From: Flammeovirga pacifica | GTDB taxonomy: Bacteria > Bacteroidota > Bacteroidia > Cytophagales > Flammeovirgaceae | Direction of reading: 5' to 3' | Length of the DNA: 64,000 nt | NCBI RefSeq assembly: GCF_000807855.2 | Contig: NZ_JRYR02000001.1 | Coordinates: 2,717,285-2,781,284, forward strand | Shown: piece after piece, positions 17,663-27,118 of the stretch | How positions within the stretch are numbered: position 1 is the stretch's first letter | Layout: every line of letters begins with the position of its first letter | Made by a program: the position numbers and the translations under genes | Notes under the pieces: generated by a model | The model's database searches: none | The model's input: only the letters and a program-made list of their open reading frames with translations | What the model was told of the DNA's origin: nothing

Positions 17663-19627
17663 ATGAAGCGTCTCCTTATCATATTACCTTTCATCAGTCT
17701 AGTATTTAGCTGTTCCTCTCCAAAAAAAGTGGCCGAAACTCATTTCGATCAAGGGGAATACGAAATCGCTATCAACAAGTATGAATCTTTAGCAAAATCA
17801 TCAAAAGATAAAAAAGAACAGGCCGAGTATTATTACAGAGTGGCCGAATCTTATCGCTTATCTAACCGATTGACTGATGCATTACCCTATTACAAATTGG
17901 CTAAAGATGCCGGTTATCAAAATATGGATATGTATTTCCACTATGCTTATGGACTTGAACTTCAAGGCAACTATAAGAAATCAAAAGCTCTTTTTGAAAG
18001 ATATGCCAAAGAGGGTACAAACCGTCAGTTATTAAGAAGGGCTAAAGACGAAATTAAACATATCAATACAGTAGATAGTTTATCTCAAAATCCTGATCCA
18101 TTTATTGAAATCAGTAAATGTGAGGCTATAAATAGTGATCAAGATGATTATTCTCCTATGTTTTTTAAAGATGCATTGGTTTTTTCATCTACTAGAGATA
18201 CTGACAAGGTTTATCATGGTACAGGAGAAGGTTATGCTAATCTTTATAAATATACTTTTGATAGAGCAGACAGCTGTAATGGTACTGTTACATTCTTTGA
18301 TAGTTTGATCAACAAACCGGATATTCATGAAGCTTCTGCCACTTTTAATAGAGATGGAAATTATATGATTTTTGCACGTAGTAATACGGGGCATCATAAA
18401 GAAAATTTTAAAGAGGTTGATTTATATGAAAGTCGATTGGAAGATGGAAAATGGACTGAACCTACACTCCTTCCTATTTCCAATCCTCAATCTTGGGATG
18501 CCTGCCCTGCACTTTCTGCTAATGGGAAAACATTATATTTTGCCTCTAACAGAAAAGGTGGATATGGTGGTATAGATATTTTCAGATCAAAAAGAAATGT
18601 GAATGGCTCTTGGGGAAAACCAAGAAATATGGGACCAAAAATTAACTCGAGAGGTAACGATATGTTCCCATTTATTGCTGCTAATGGTAAAATGTATTTT
18701 GCTTCTGATGGACATGCCGGTTTAGGTGGGTTAGATATTTTTGAAGCCACTCGTAAAGACAATCGTATCCAAATTAAAAATATGGGTCGCCCTTTTAACT
18801 CTTCAGGAGACGATTTTGGATTAGTATTTTTAGAAAAGAGATTTGGTGCTTTTACTTCAAATAGACACGATGAAAAAGGAACTGAAAAAGATCATATTTA
18901 TTTCTTCTCAGACAAAACACCAATTCTAAAACCTGTCAACTATTTCTTAGCAGGAAACTCTTTTGTAATAAAAGACACTTCAGAAATTGCTTTAAACGAA
19001 GTAAACGTAGTATTAAAAACTAAAGAAGGGGAAGTATTAGAAGAAATAGTATCGGACCAAGTGGGTAGATATACATTCAAAACCCAGTTAAAAATGGGTG
19101 ATGATTATATATTGATTGCTACCAAAGAAAAATATTTCATGGATTCTGTTTACTATACCACTGCAGATAAAGAGGTAGACCAAGATGATCTTAAGGATAG
19201 ACCTGAAAAAATTGTGGATTATACTTTAGAGTCTGAAGTTGAACTGACTAAAGATTATTATGATGAATTGATTGAAGAAGGGGAAATCACACTAAACAAC
19301 ATTCTATATGATTTTGATGATTATAGAATTCGTGCTGATGCAGCTAGAGAGCTGGATAAATTAGTTACTCTACTACAACAACATACAAATATTAGTATTG
19401 AACTTGGGTCTCATACCGATGATCGTGGTTCTGAAAAATATAACATAAAACTTTCTCAAAAAAGAGCCGAATCTGCCATAAACTATATTATTAGTAGAGG
19501 TATAAGTAGAGATCGTTTAGAAGCTAAGGGTTATGGAGAACTTCTTCCGGTAGTCTTTAATGCTGAAACAGAAGAAGAACATCAGATAAATCGTAGAACT
19601 ACAGTCACTCTTTTAGATGAGTTGTAA
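17663..19627 (+). CDS. PorE-like outer-membrane lipoprotein (TPR, beta-propeller, CRD, OmpA)
   Basis: 654 residues. Signal with lipobox VFSC, lipidation at Cys17. Domain order: TPR-type helices (about 20-125), a PD40/WD40-like propeller (about 165-415, repeated FASNRKGGYGGIDIF and FASDGHAGLGGLDIF units), a carboxypeptidase regulatory-like beta domain (about 440-500, NEVNVVLKTKEGEVLEEI), and an OmpA peptidoglycan-binding domain (about 545-654, ELGSHTDDRGSEKYN). This order is that of PorE of the type IX secretion system. Bacteroidota carry several paralogues of this architecture, so a dedicated PorE role is probable but not certain. It should sit in the periplasm under the outer membrane, anchored to peptidoglycan. 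Confidence 0.75.
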   Translation: MKRLLIILPFISLVFSCSSPKKVAETHFDQGEYEIAINKYESLAKSSKDKKEQAEYYYRVAESYRLSNRLTDALPYYKLAKDAGYQNMDMYFHYAYGLELQGNYKKSKALFERYAKEGTNRQLLRRAKDEIKHINTVDSLSQNPDPFIEISKCEAINSDQDDYSPMFFKDALVFSSTRDTDKVYHGTGEGYANLYKYTFDRADSCNGTVTFFDSLINKPDIHEASATFNRDGNYMIFARSNTGHHKENFKEVDLYESRLEDGKWTEPTLLPISNPQSWDACPALSANGKTLYFASNRKGGYGGIDIFRSKRNVNGSWGKPRNMGPKINSRGNDMFPFIAANGKMYFASDGHAGLGGLDIFEATRKDNRIQIKNMGRPFNSSGDDFGLVFLEKRFGAFTSNRHDEKGTEKDHIYFFSDKTPILKPVNYFLAGNSFVIKDTSEIALNEVNVVLKTKEGEVLEEIVSDQVGRYTFKTQLKMGDDYILIATKEKYFMDSVYYTTADKEVDQDDLKDRPEKIVDYTLESEVELTKDYYDELIEEGEITLNNILYDFDDYRIRADAARELDKLVTLLQQHTNISIELGSHTDDRGSEKYNIKLSQKRAESAINYIISRGISRDRLEAKGYGELLPVVFNAETEEEHQINRRTTVTLLDEL

Positions 19628-19640
19628 AATTCTACAGTAA

Positions 19641-19676
19641 AAAAAATCCCATTGTATTGATACAATGGGATTTTTT
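19641..19676. terminator. Bidirectional terminator between PorE-like and DUF3857 genes
   Basis: A perfect 17-bp stem with a two-base loop; arms start AAAAAATCCCATTG and end in a T-run, so either strand reads a hairpin plus U-tract. Confidence 0.9.
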
Positions 19677-19687
19677 TATTGGACTAA

Positions 19688-21622
19688 TTAATTGGCTTTA
19701 TCATCATTTTCATGCTCCGTTTTTACCCAAAACTTTTGTTTGTCTTTCGAAGCAATTTTTTTCCAAAATAAATAATAATCAGAGTATAATTCTGGAGGAT
19801 AAATCCCTTTACTCATTTTTAATAATCTGACCACCAATATCACATTATCAGAAACCTTTTTAAAACTTAATTGATACTCACCTACTTCATTTTTAAGGTT
19901 AGTATCTTCAGGTAGAGTTTCGATTTCAACTCCTTCTGCTAGATGGAAATAGACAGAATCAATATCTTGATACGGATATGTTATTTCAAAAGGTTGCTTT
20001 CTTGATCTATACCTTTTGGGCATTGAATAATCATCGTAATAAGGATATACTTCAATAGTATTACCCGAATCAAAAGCCTTTAAATAACTTCTGATATTTA
20101 ATGAATAGTTCACTTCTACTAATGGTGATGGATATTGTTTATTATTTTCAACAGATAAATCAATTAGTGAAGAGGCATTCAAGCTGTAATATTTAAGAAA
20201 ACGTTCTCTCCTATCTTTTTCTTCCATATTTACCCAATCAGAAAAACGATCATATTGATATCCCCCTGCCATTGCTTTAGCACTTAAGGATACATCATTT
20301 GATCCTGCCGATAAATTCAGGTTGGTTACTCTAACAAATTCATTCTCTAGTGCTGTATACTTTGTCGTATTTACTAACCTAGAGTTTCCTTCTTCAATCA
20401 ATAAAGCTTTACGATTACCCGTGAAAGAGCCTAGGTGTCCAAAAGGTGCATCTTGACTAGTACATTCCAGCCAAAGAGTATCTTTTGCGACATTAGGAAC
20501 ACACAAAATAGCATGATTGAACTGTGATGAAACAAAATTCTCATCTACCTTTCGTCTATTTTTACTTCCACCATAAATTAATGCATAATGACTTTTTATC
20601 CCTAAGGCTTTAAGCATTGAATAAGTATAGTTAGAAAGGGCCTTACAATCCCCATAACTTTTTTCATCAACAAAAGAGGCTTTCATTGGCTGATAACCTC
20701 CAATTCCTAACTGTATACTTATATATCTAACTTTCTTTTGGAGATAATCATAGACAATTTTAGTTTTTTCTAAATCACTTTCTGCATTAGCTGTTAGCGA
20801 CTTTAGTTCTTTAATTGTAGCCTCAGGTAAATCGTCTGTTGATTGATTTAAACCAATAATCCAATCTCCAAAAGATTGCCAACTTTCTAAACTGCCTTGA
20901 AATCCATCATAAGTAAATGTTCTTGGAGCCACTCTAACTATAGGCACATTAGCCGTTACTTCGGGCGACATCTTTTCTGGTTTTGGTAAAGGAGAAGCAT
21001 TTTCGAAAGTCCATGTGTATACTTTTTTAGGCATCTCTTTTCCCTTAATATCACTTATGTCTTTATCCTTAACCATAGACTCTTTAAACTGTAAAGGGAA
21101 ATTCTCTGGTACTTTTACATTAAAAGTTGATTTCACTACAGCTAATCTAGTTTCACCTTGAGGAACCCAAGTGGGATAAAATAATATTCCATTGAACTTT
21201 TGAACATAAGAATACTCAACAATAGCAGGGTATTTTGTGACCTGAGGGTACCAATACTTTACTCTGTTGTCTTCATAAACCGAAAAGCTACTGATATTAC
21301 TTTCATCCTTTATCTCGCTCGACTTCACCTTTTCTTCTTTTTTATCACCAGCCTGTTTAAAGGTAATATTTAAAGATTGAATAGGTGAAAGAGGATCATA
21401 ATGAATGACAGGAACGGCACTGTTGACCCCTTTTTTATTTAAGATCATCACTTTCATGTGATAGCGTTTGATGGCTTTCCCATCATTTTCCACATCAAAT
21501 TCCAATGATTCGTCTAAAACAATGGCATCAGCAGATGTTAACCATTCCGGGTCTGTTATTTTAAACTGAGCTATAGTATAATGCCCCAAAAACAACAACA
21601 ATGATAAAAGAAACCCTTTCAT
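19688..21622 (-). CDS. DUF3857/transglutaminase-like exported protein, active-type
   Basis: 644 residues with a signal peptide (MKGFLLSLLLFLGHYTIAQ). A DUF3857 beta domain (about 50-230) precedes a transglutaminase-like fold (about 265-400) and a C-terminal DUF2569-type beta region. Catalytic-type residues are kept: Cys in SYGDCKALSNY, His in SQFNHAILCVP, and the acidic LWLECTSQ. The family is common in Bacteroidota; the substrate is unknown, and peptide or protein crosslinking or hydrolysis in the periplasm is inferred. It starts one base after the stop of the upstream paralogue, so the two form an operon. Confidence 0.8.
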   Translation of the reverse strand: MKGFLLSLLLFLGHYTIAQFKITDPEWLTSADAIVLDESLEFDVENDGKAIKRYHMKVMILNKKGVNSAVPVIHYDPLSPIQSLNITFKQAGDKKEEKVKSSEIKDESNISSFSVYEDNRVKYWYPQVTKYPAIVEYSYVQKFNGILFYPTWVPQGETRLAVVKSTFNVKVPENFPLQFKESMVKDKDISDIKGKEMPKKVYTWTFENASPLPKPEKMSPEVTANVPIVRVAPRTFTYDGFQGSLESWQSFGDWIIGLNQSTDDLPEATIKELKSLTANAESDLEKTKIVYDYLQKKVRYISIQLGIGGYQPMKASFVDEKSYGDCKALSNYTYSMLKALGIKSHYALIYGGSKNRRKVDENFVSSQFNHAILCVPNVAKDTLWLECTSQDAPFGHLGSFTGNRKALLIEEGNSRLVNTTKYTALENEFVRVTNLNLSAGSNDVSLSAKAMAGGYQYDRFSDWVNMEEKDRRERFLKYYSLNASSLIDLSVENNKQYPSPLVEVNYSLNIRSYLKAFDSGNTIEVYPYYDDYSMPKRYRSRKQPFEITYPYQDIDSVYFHLAEGVEIETLPEDTNLKNEVGEYQLSFKKVSDNVILVVRLLKMSKGIYPPELYSDYYLFWKKIASKDKQKFWVKTEHENDDKAN

Positions 21623-21623
21623 A

Positions 21624-23633
21624 TTACAGTGTTGATTTTTCTAACAAAATTGGTTTAGTTTGAAACTTGAATGCATTTTCAAAGAAAAACTTTAATGCAT
21701 TATAATCTTCAGGAGTATACACCAATTTATCGATTGTCAACTTAAAAGTTATTACCAATTGTTGATTCACAGGGTTGACAATATATCTTATTTGACCTCC
21801 ATTTCCTGGCAGCTTCATTACAATGGGCTTTGGTTTTTCTTTTACTTGATAACCTTTAGGTAAATTAACCATAATCATATATGATCTTGTGATTTCCATT
21901 GGAAATTCTACCGGGTAATTTCGCTTTTCTAACTTAAACGGATTTTTCGTTTTCTCTATCATTGCTAAAGGGTTTAAAAGAAGTTGATCTCCCACCTTTT
22001 CAATGCAGTTTTCTATGGTTACATGAAAATTCTCTTTTCCATCTTTATTGATATCCTTTAGATTTTCATTTTTATACTCATCAATTAAAATACCTTCATG
22101 TTTCTCTTCTAATTTTTCCAGATATTCATCCTCCTCTGTCTTTAGTAATTCATTTCTCCAACTATAAGCTGCATATCCTTTGTAAGAATATTTTAATTGC
22201 CCCTTTGCTGAAAAGTCATCATTCAATGTTAATTGAGAATTTATTCCAATATAATCTTCAAACAACGGTCGAATATTTATCATCTCACCATTAATATGAC
22301 TACTATTACTCATTAATACTCCTTGGTAATTCAAAGCTCTAGTAGGAAGCATCCCGAAAGGTCTTAATTTTGATGTAGCGTCTAATAAGATAAATTGCTC
22401 ATTAATATTTACACAAGCTAATACATAATTCAACTGATTTCTTTTGGGATTTATTGAGGTAATTTTCCCTGAATTTCTAGTAGAAGAAAATACTGCTGTA
22501 GTAGGAACTTCTAATTTTTTTAGCGCTGCAATTAACATCAAGTTAATATCACCAACAGACCCTAATCTTTCATTAAAAGCTCTTCTAGTCCCCCCCTCTC
22601 TTGAGTAGTAACCAATTTTATTATTCCATTTCATATGGTTTTGAATAAAAGCATATGCTAACTGAGCTCTTTCCATTTTATCAGTTGTCTTGGCTGCAAT
22701 TAAATCCAACTGATCACTCATAAAAGAAGTCCTTTTGATTTGAGCACCAACTGAACTATTATTTTTTAAATTATTCATTACTTTAGCCCAAGAAGATGTA
22801 ATAAACTCTCTTCCAAAATTCACACTCAGCACATCAAATTGGAGTTTTGCATAATAATCATAAGGAGCAGACATAAAAGCTTCTTCCTTAAATGCCGGAA
22901 TGTTTTCTATTACCCATTTTCTTTTATCCACATCCATTGTAGTTTGTTCATTACGTCCTCCAGCACCTCCTGAATTGTAAGTAAAAACTTCCTGACTAGT
23001 TGATTTAGGGCTTTCAGGTACATGGAAATGTCTTGAATTTGTTACTCTATACTCATAAAATTCTGGAACATTAAAAATATATTCAGATTTTAAAACAGGA
23101 ATTTCTTCTTGGAATACCCAATCATCTAACTGACTCGGAAATTCAGAATATTTGACATAAGAATATTCAATAATACAGCCCTCTTTCAGTTTGGGAAAAG
23201 TAATTTTACATAGCCTACGGCTTTCAGTTTCTTCTTCATGAAAAACATCATCATTACTTAATTTTGATTTTGTGACGTCACCTTTTTCCAAAGAATAAAC
23301 TGCTCCTTTTATATTAGTCACCTTTTCGTCACCAACTCCCTTTATCTCATAATAGGGTATTTCTATATTACCATAATCATAAGCTTCTTTATTAAAGATT
23401 TTGATACGTTTATGTACTTTAGTAAAAGTAACAAACCTCCCTTCTTTAATAGTAAAATAAGTGTTACCCTCATTACTAATCACTAGAGCATTAGCGGTAG
23501 TATCTTTTTCGAATGTAGTCAATGCTAGATTCTCCTTATTAATTTTCCCGAATTTTAGATTTTTAGGAATTTGCTGTGCATGAGAAATTATACACGTCAA
23601 AAAAATCAGATAAAAAAGACAACTTTTCATCAT
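21624..23633 (-). CDS. DUF3857/transglutaminase-like exported protein lacking catalytic Cys and His
   Basis: 669 residues from the ATG at 23633 (MMKSCLFYLIFLTCIISHAQ signal); 12 further codons upstream look non-coding. Same overall layout as the downstream protein: DUF3857, transglutaminase-like fold, C-terminal beta region. At the catalytic sites, the Cys position reads SVGDINLMLIAAL (Cys to Ile) and the His position reads QLNYVLACV (His to Tyr), while Asp is kept in LLDATSKLRPFG. So this copy is probably not an enzyme. Pairing with an intact copy one base away suggests a partner or substrate-binding role (inference). Confidence 0.75.
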   Translation of the reverse strand: MMKSCLFYLIFLTCIISHAQQIPKNLKFGKINKENLALTTFEKDTTANALVISNEGNTYFTIKEGRFVTFTKVHKRIKIFNKEAYDYGNIEIPYYEIKGVGDEKVTNIKGAVYSLEKGDVTKSKLSNDDVFHEEETESRRLCKITFPKLKEGCIIEYSYVKYSEFPSQLDDWVFQEEIPVLKSEYIFNVPEFYEYRVTNSRHFHVPESPKSTSQEVFTYNSGGAGGRNEQTTMDVDKRKWVIENIPAFKEEAFMSAPYDYYAKLQFDVLSVNFGREFITSSWAKVMNNLKNNSSVGAQIKRTSFMSDQLDLIAAKTTDKMERAQLAYAFIQNHMKWNNKIGYYSREGGTRRAFNERLGSVGDINLMLIAALKKLEVPTTAVFSSTRNSGKITSINPKRNQLNYVLACVNINEQFILLDATSKLRPFGMLPTRALNYQGVLMSNSSHINGEMINIRPLFEDYIGINSQLTLNDDFSAKGQLKYSYKGYAAYSWRNELLKTEEDEYLEKLEEKHEGILIDEYKNENLKDINKDGKENFHVTIENCIEKVGDQLLLNPLAMIEKTKNPFKLEKRNYPVEFPMEITRSYMIMVNLPKGYQVKEKPKPIVMKLPGNGGQIRYIVNPVNQQLVITFKLTIDKLVYTPEDYNALKFFFENAFKFQTKPILLEKSTL

Positions 23634-23729
23634 TGTAATAGTTTGTTTAATAAAAAATTTAGTTTGCAACTAAGTATGTTGTACACCATGAACACACAAT
23701 TTATTAAGTTTAAACAAAAAAAGAAAACA

Positions 23730-24092
23730 ATGAAAAAAACTATTATTATTGGAGCCACTCCAAATGAAACTCGATATGCTTACTTTGCTTCTCAAAGATT
23801 AGTTGAAAAAGGACATGAGATTATCCCTTTAGGGATTAAAAAAGGACAAGTAGCAAATGGGCAAGAAATTATTAATGATAAACCTATTATAAAAGATGTC
23901 GATACTGTTACTATGTATGTCGGTGCTCCTAGACAAGTCGATTGGATAGACTATATCATTTCTTTACAACCAAAACGTGTAATTTTTAACCCAGGCACTG
24001 AAAACCCTGAGTTTTATCTAAAATTAGAGGAAGCAAATATCGAATTTGAAGAAGCTTGTACCCTAGTTATGTTATCAGCTAATACCTACTAA
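23730..24092 (+). CDS. CoA-binding-domain (YccU-like) protein
   Basis: 120 residues from the ATG at 23730; the longer open frame upstream overlaps the divergent gene and is not protein-like. A Rossmann-type start KTIIIGATPNETRYAYFASQ, then GHEIIPLGIKKG and KRVIFNPGTENPEF, fit the CoA-binding family related to the N-terminal domain of succinyl-CoA synthetase alpha. The stop overlaps the ATG of the deacetylase gene by one base (TAATG). Exact role unknown; binding of CoA or a nucleotide is inferred. Confidence 0.75.
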   Translation: MKKTIIIGATPNETRYAYFASQRLVEKGHEIIPLGIKKGQVANGQEIINDKPIIKDVDTVTMYVGAPRQVDWIDYIISLQPKRVIFNPGTENPEFYLKLEEANIEFEEACTLVMLSANTY

Positions 24093-24994
24093 TGTTAAGA
24101 ATAGCGTATCACCAATGTTACGGACACCCTGTAGAAGAAGGACATCGATTTCCTATGGATAAATACCCTCTTCTTGTAGAACAATTACTCTATGAAGGTA
24201 CAATTACAGAAGAACACCTTTTCTCACCTTTGTCTGTAGATGAAAAATACATACTCAACACACACACACAAGAATATTGGGATAAATTAAAAAATCAAAC
24301 TATAAGTTACAGAGAGGCAAGAAAAATTGGGTTACCGATGTCTGATAGCTTAGTTCAAAGAGAACTAATCATCACACAAGGTACTATTGATTGTTGTAAT
24401 TTTGCTATTGAACATGGTGTGGCTATGAATATTGCTGGCGGAACACATCATGCTTACTCAGAACATGGAGAAGGTTTTTGTTTGTTGAACGATTTTGCTG
24501 TTGCTGCAAATTATTTAATAGAAGAGAAAGGATATCGTCGTATTCTAATTCTTGATCTTGATGTACATCAAGGAAATGGAACTGCTGAAATTTTCGAAGG
24601 AAATGATAAAGTTTTCACATTTAGTATGCATGGTAAAAATAACTACCCAATGCACAAGGAAAAATCAGATCTTGATATTCCATTAGAAGACAATACTACA
24701 GATCAAGAATACCTTTCTATATTAAGAAAACATATAGGTGTACTTTTTAAAGAGTTTCAACCTGAATTTGTGTTTTTCCTTTCAGGAGTAGATATATTAA
24801 GTACAGATAAATTAGGGAAATTAGGAATTTCTATACAAGGATGTAAAGAAAGAGACGAAATGGTATTTCAATCTTGTAAAAGTAAAAATATTCCAATAGT
24901 CGTCAGTATGGGTGGAGGATACTCTCCTCAACTCAATTTAATCATTGAAGCACATGCAAATACCTTCCGAGTTGCAAATAATCTCTATTTTTAA
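24092..24994 (+). CDS. Histone deacetylase/acetoin-utilisation family deacetylase
   Basis: 300 residues, cytoplasmic. Class I/II-type zinc deacetylase fold: tandem histidines in GGTHHAYSEHGEGFC, metal ligands in LDLDVHQGNG and LSGVDILSTDKLG, and the transition-state tyrosine in GGGYSPQ. All expected active-site residues are present. Family members remove acetyl groups from protein lysines, polyamines or other amines. Translational coupling with a CoA-binding protein suggests the pair act together, perhaps in acyl-lysine or acyl-CoA control (inference). Confidence 0.85.
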   Translation: MLRIAYHQCYGHPVEEGHRFPMDKYPLLVEQLLYEGTITEEHLFSPLSVDEKYILNTHTQEYWDKLKNQTISYREARKIGLPMSDSLVQRELIITQGTIDCCNFAIEHGVAMNIAGGTHHAYSEHGEGFCLLNDFAVAANYLIEEKGYRRILILDLDVHQGNGTAEIFEGNDKVFTFSMHGKNNYPMHKEKSDLDIPLEDNTTDQEYLSILRKHIGVLFKEFQPEFVFFLSGVDILSTDKLGKLGISIQGCKERDEMVFQSCKSKNIPIVVSMGGGYSPQLNLIIEAHANTFRVANNLYF

Positions 24995-25251
24995 TGGTGT
25001 AAAATGGCTACTTATTATGATTTATCTAAATTTAGTTTAATAATTGCGCGTTGGTAATTTTTTATTGTACTATTTCGACCAAGAAAAACATGATTTTTTG
25101 GTATAAAATACAGATCAAAATTTACTAATATTTTCTTCCAAAGTTAACAAATTATTAATTCGTATTTTATTTACAAATAGTACGATGTTAATTGAGTTAA
25201 TTTGGGATTCTAAATTCAACCTGAATTGAATTCGACGTTTATACTTAAGAT

Positions 25252-26943
25252 ATGGAATTTGGTATTTTTGAGTTATTAAAACTTGTAGGTTCACTTGGTC
25301 TTTTCATCTATGGGATGAAAATTATGAGTGAGGGTATCCAAAATGTTGCAGGAGATAAAATGAAATCTATCCTTTCTGCAATGACATCAAATAGAGTAGC
25401 CGGTGTATTTACTGGTTTCTTGATCACTACTATTATACAATCGTCTTCTGCTACTACTGTAATGGTAGTAAGTTTTGTAAATGCAGGACTACTTAGTTTG
25501 ACGCAATCAATAGGAGTAATCATGGGTGCCAATGTCGGTACAACTGTTACGGCATGGATCATTACTTTTTTAGGGTTTAAAGTTAAAATGGCAACATTGG
25601 CCACTCCAATTATTGCAATTGCTTTCCCTATGATGTTCTCGAACTCTAAGAAATTAAAAGATTGGGGAAATACCTTAATAGGTTTTGCTCTTTTATTTAT
25701 TGGCTTAGACTTCTTAAAGAAAGCTGTTCCTTCATTTGAACCAGAACAATTACAATTCCTAGAAACCATTCATGATTCTTTAGGTTTATTTGCTCCAGCT
25801 GTCTTTGTTATTGTTGGTACTATAATCACTATTGTTGTTCAATCATCTTCAGCAGCAATGGCATTAACATTAGTACTTTGTAATCAAGGTGTTATTCAAT
25901 TTGATGTTGCAGCAGCAATGGTATTAGGCGAAAACATTGGTACAACAATTACGGCTAACCTAGCAGCTATAGTAGGTAATACTAATGCAAAAAGGTCAGC
26001 AAGAGCCCATTTAATATTCAATATTACAGGCGTTATATGGATGTTATTACTCTATCCATTCTTCTTGAATTTTGTGGTATATATTGCTCAAGAATTCTTC
26101 GGACAAAATGATCCAAGAACAACTCCAGAAGCTGTTCCTGTAGCATTATCAATTTTCCACACGACGTTCAACATTTTGAACACATTTATCATGATTTTCT
26201 TTGTAAAACAAATTCGTGATATCGTTGTGAAAATGGTACCTGAAAAAGAAGATGATGCAGATTATAGCTTAGAGTTCATTTCTGACGGTAGACCTATCGC
26301 TAACGAAGCTGGTATCGAACAAGCTAGAAATGAAATTAAACGCTTTGCTATTATTTCTGCAAAGGAGATTGATTCATGTAGAAAAATCTTCCAAGGAAGT
26401 AAGGCTAATAAGAAAGAAAGAAAAGGATATATTTCAAGATTGCGTAATTTGGAAGAAAATACGGACAAAATGCACAATGATGTGAGTATCTTCTTAGCTA
26501 AAATTTCAAAAGATCAACTTTTATCTTCTTCTCAAATTCAAGAAGTCAACTCTTTATTAAGAGCGGCGCATGAAATTGAAAGAATTGGAGATATATATAA
26601 AGGAATGACGTTTACTATTGAAAAACGTTATGACGAGAAAATTTGGCTTTCTAATGACCAAAAAGACGACTTAAATGATTTCTTAATTATCGTTCAAAAA
26701 GCATTTGATGTAATGCTTGCTAACATGGATGCTAGAGAAATTGATTTAGAAGCAGCAATTACTGCTGAAAAAGCCGTCAACCAAAAGAGAAAAGAACTTA
26801 GACGTAAGCACCTTGAGCGTACTAGTGACGCTCCTGAAGTTGCAGCACCTCAAATGCTAGCATACAACGATTTACTTGCATCTATGGAAAGAATTGGTGA
26901 TCACATTCTAAATGTTTCTGAAGCATTTGCAGGTGTAGCCTAA
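25252..26943 (+). CDS. Na/Pi cotransporter family protein with PhoU-like tail
   Basis: 563 residues. The N-terminal two thirds hold two inverted-repeat transport units, each with the signature QSSSA (TTIIQSSSATTVM near 65 and IVVQSSSAAMAL near 200) and glycine-rich helices (GANVGTTVTAWI, GENIGTTITANL). From about residue 350 a soluble helical PhoU-like region follows. Family role: sodium-coupled phosphate uptake across the inner membrane. Monocistronic with its own terminator. Confidence 0.9.
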   Translation: MEFGIFELLKLVGSLGLFIYGMKIMSEGIQNVAGDKMKSILSAMTSNRVAGVFTGFLITTIIQSSSATTVMVVSFVNAGLLSLTQSIGVIMGANVGTTVTAWIITFLGFKVKMATLATPIIAIAFPMMFSNSKKLKDWGNTLIGFALLFIGLDFLKKAVPSFEPEQLQFLETIHDSLGLFAPAVFVIVGTIITIVVQSSSAAMALTLVLCNQGVIQFDVAAAMVLGENIGTTITANLAAIVGNTNAKRSARAHLIFNITGVIWMLLLYPFFLNFVVYIAQEFFGQNDPRTTPEAVPVALSIFHTTFNILNTFIMIFFVKQIRDIVVKMVPEKEDDADYSLEFISDGRPIANEAGIEQARNEIKRFAIISAKEIDSCRKIFQGSKANKKERKGYISRLRNLEENTDKMHNDVSIFLAKISKDQLLSSSQIQEVNSLLRAAHEIERIGDIYKGMTFTIEKRYDEKIWLSNDQKDDLNDFLIIVQKAFDVMLANMDAREIDLEAAITAEKAVNQKRKELRRKHLERTSDAPEVAAPQMLAYNDLLASMERIGDHILNVSEAFAGVA

Positions 26944-26962
26944 AACATAAATAATTGATATT

Positions 26963-26994
26963 AAGCCTCATACTTCACGGTGTGAGGCTTTTTT
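26963..26994 (+). terminator. Terminator after the Na/Pi cotransporter gene
   Basis: The stem AAGCCTCA/TGAGGCTT, extended by further pairs, followed by T-run 20 bases after the stop. Confidence 0.8.
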
Positions 26995-27039
26995 CGTATC
27001 ATTTAACGTATAAAATATTCCTTTCCGAACTTTATTGTG

Positions 27040-27047
27040 TATGTTTG
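27040..27047 (+). promoter_or_regulatory. Bacteroidota-type -7 box TATGTTTG before accA
   Basis: An exact match to TAnnTTTG, 72 bases before the accA ATG. No convincing -33 TTTG box, so moderate confidence. Confidence 0.45.
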
Positions 27048-27118
27048 TCAATTGAAAATTAAATGTTTAGTCATCTTTTCGATACTAAAACTTATACAAA
27101 ACAAATTTTTTCGCAGCA

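Noticed and set aside
23571-23729. Upstream extension of the CoA-binding protein
   Set aside because: The 53 extra codons overlap the divergent gene's start and do not resemble the family; the ATG at 23730 fits.
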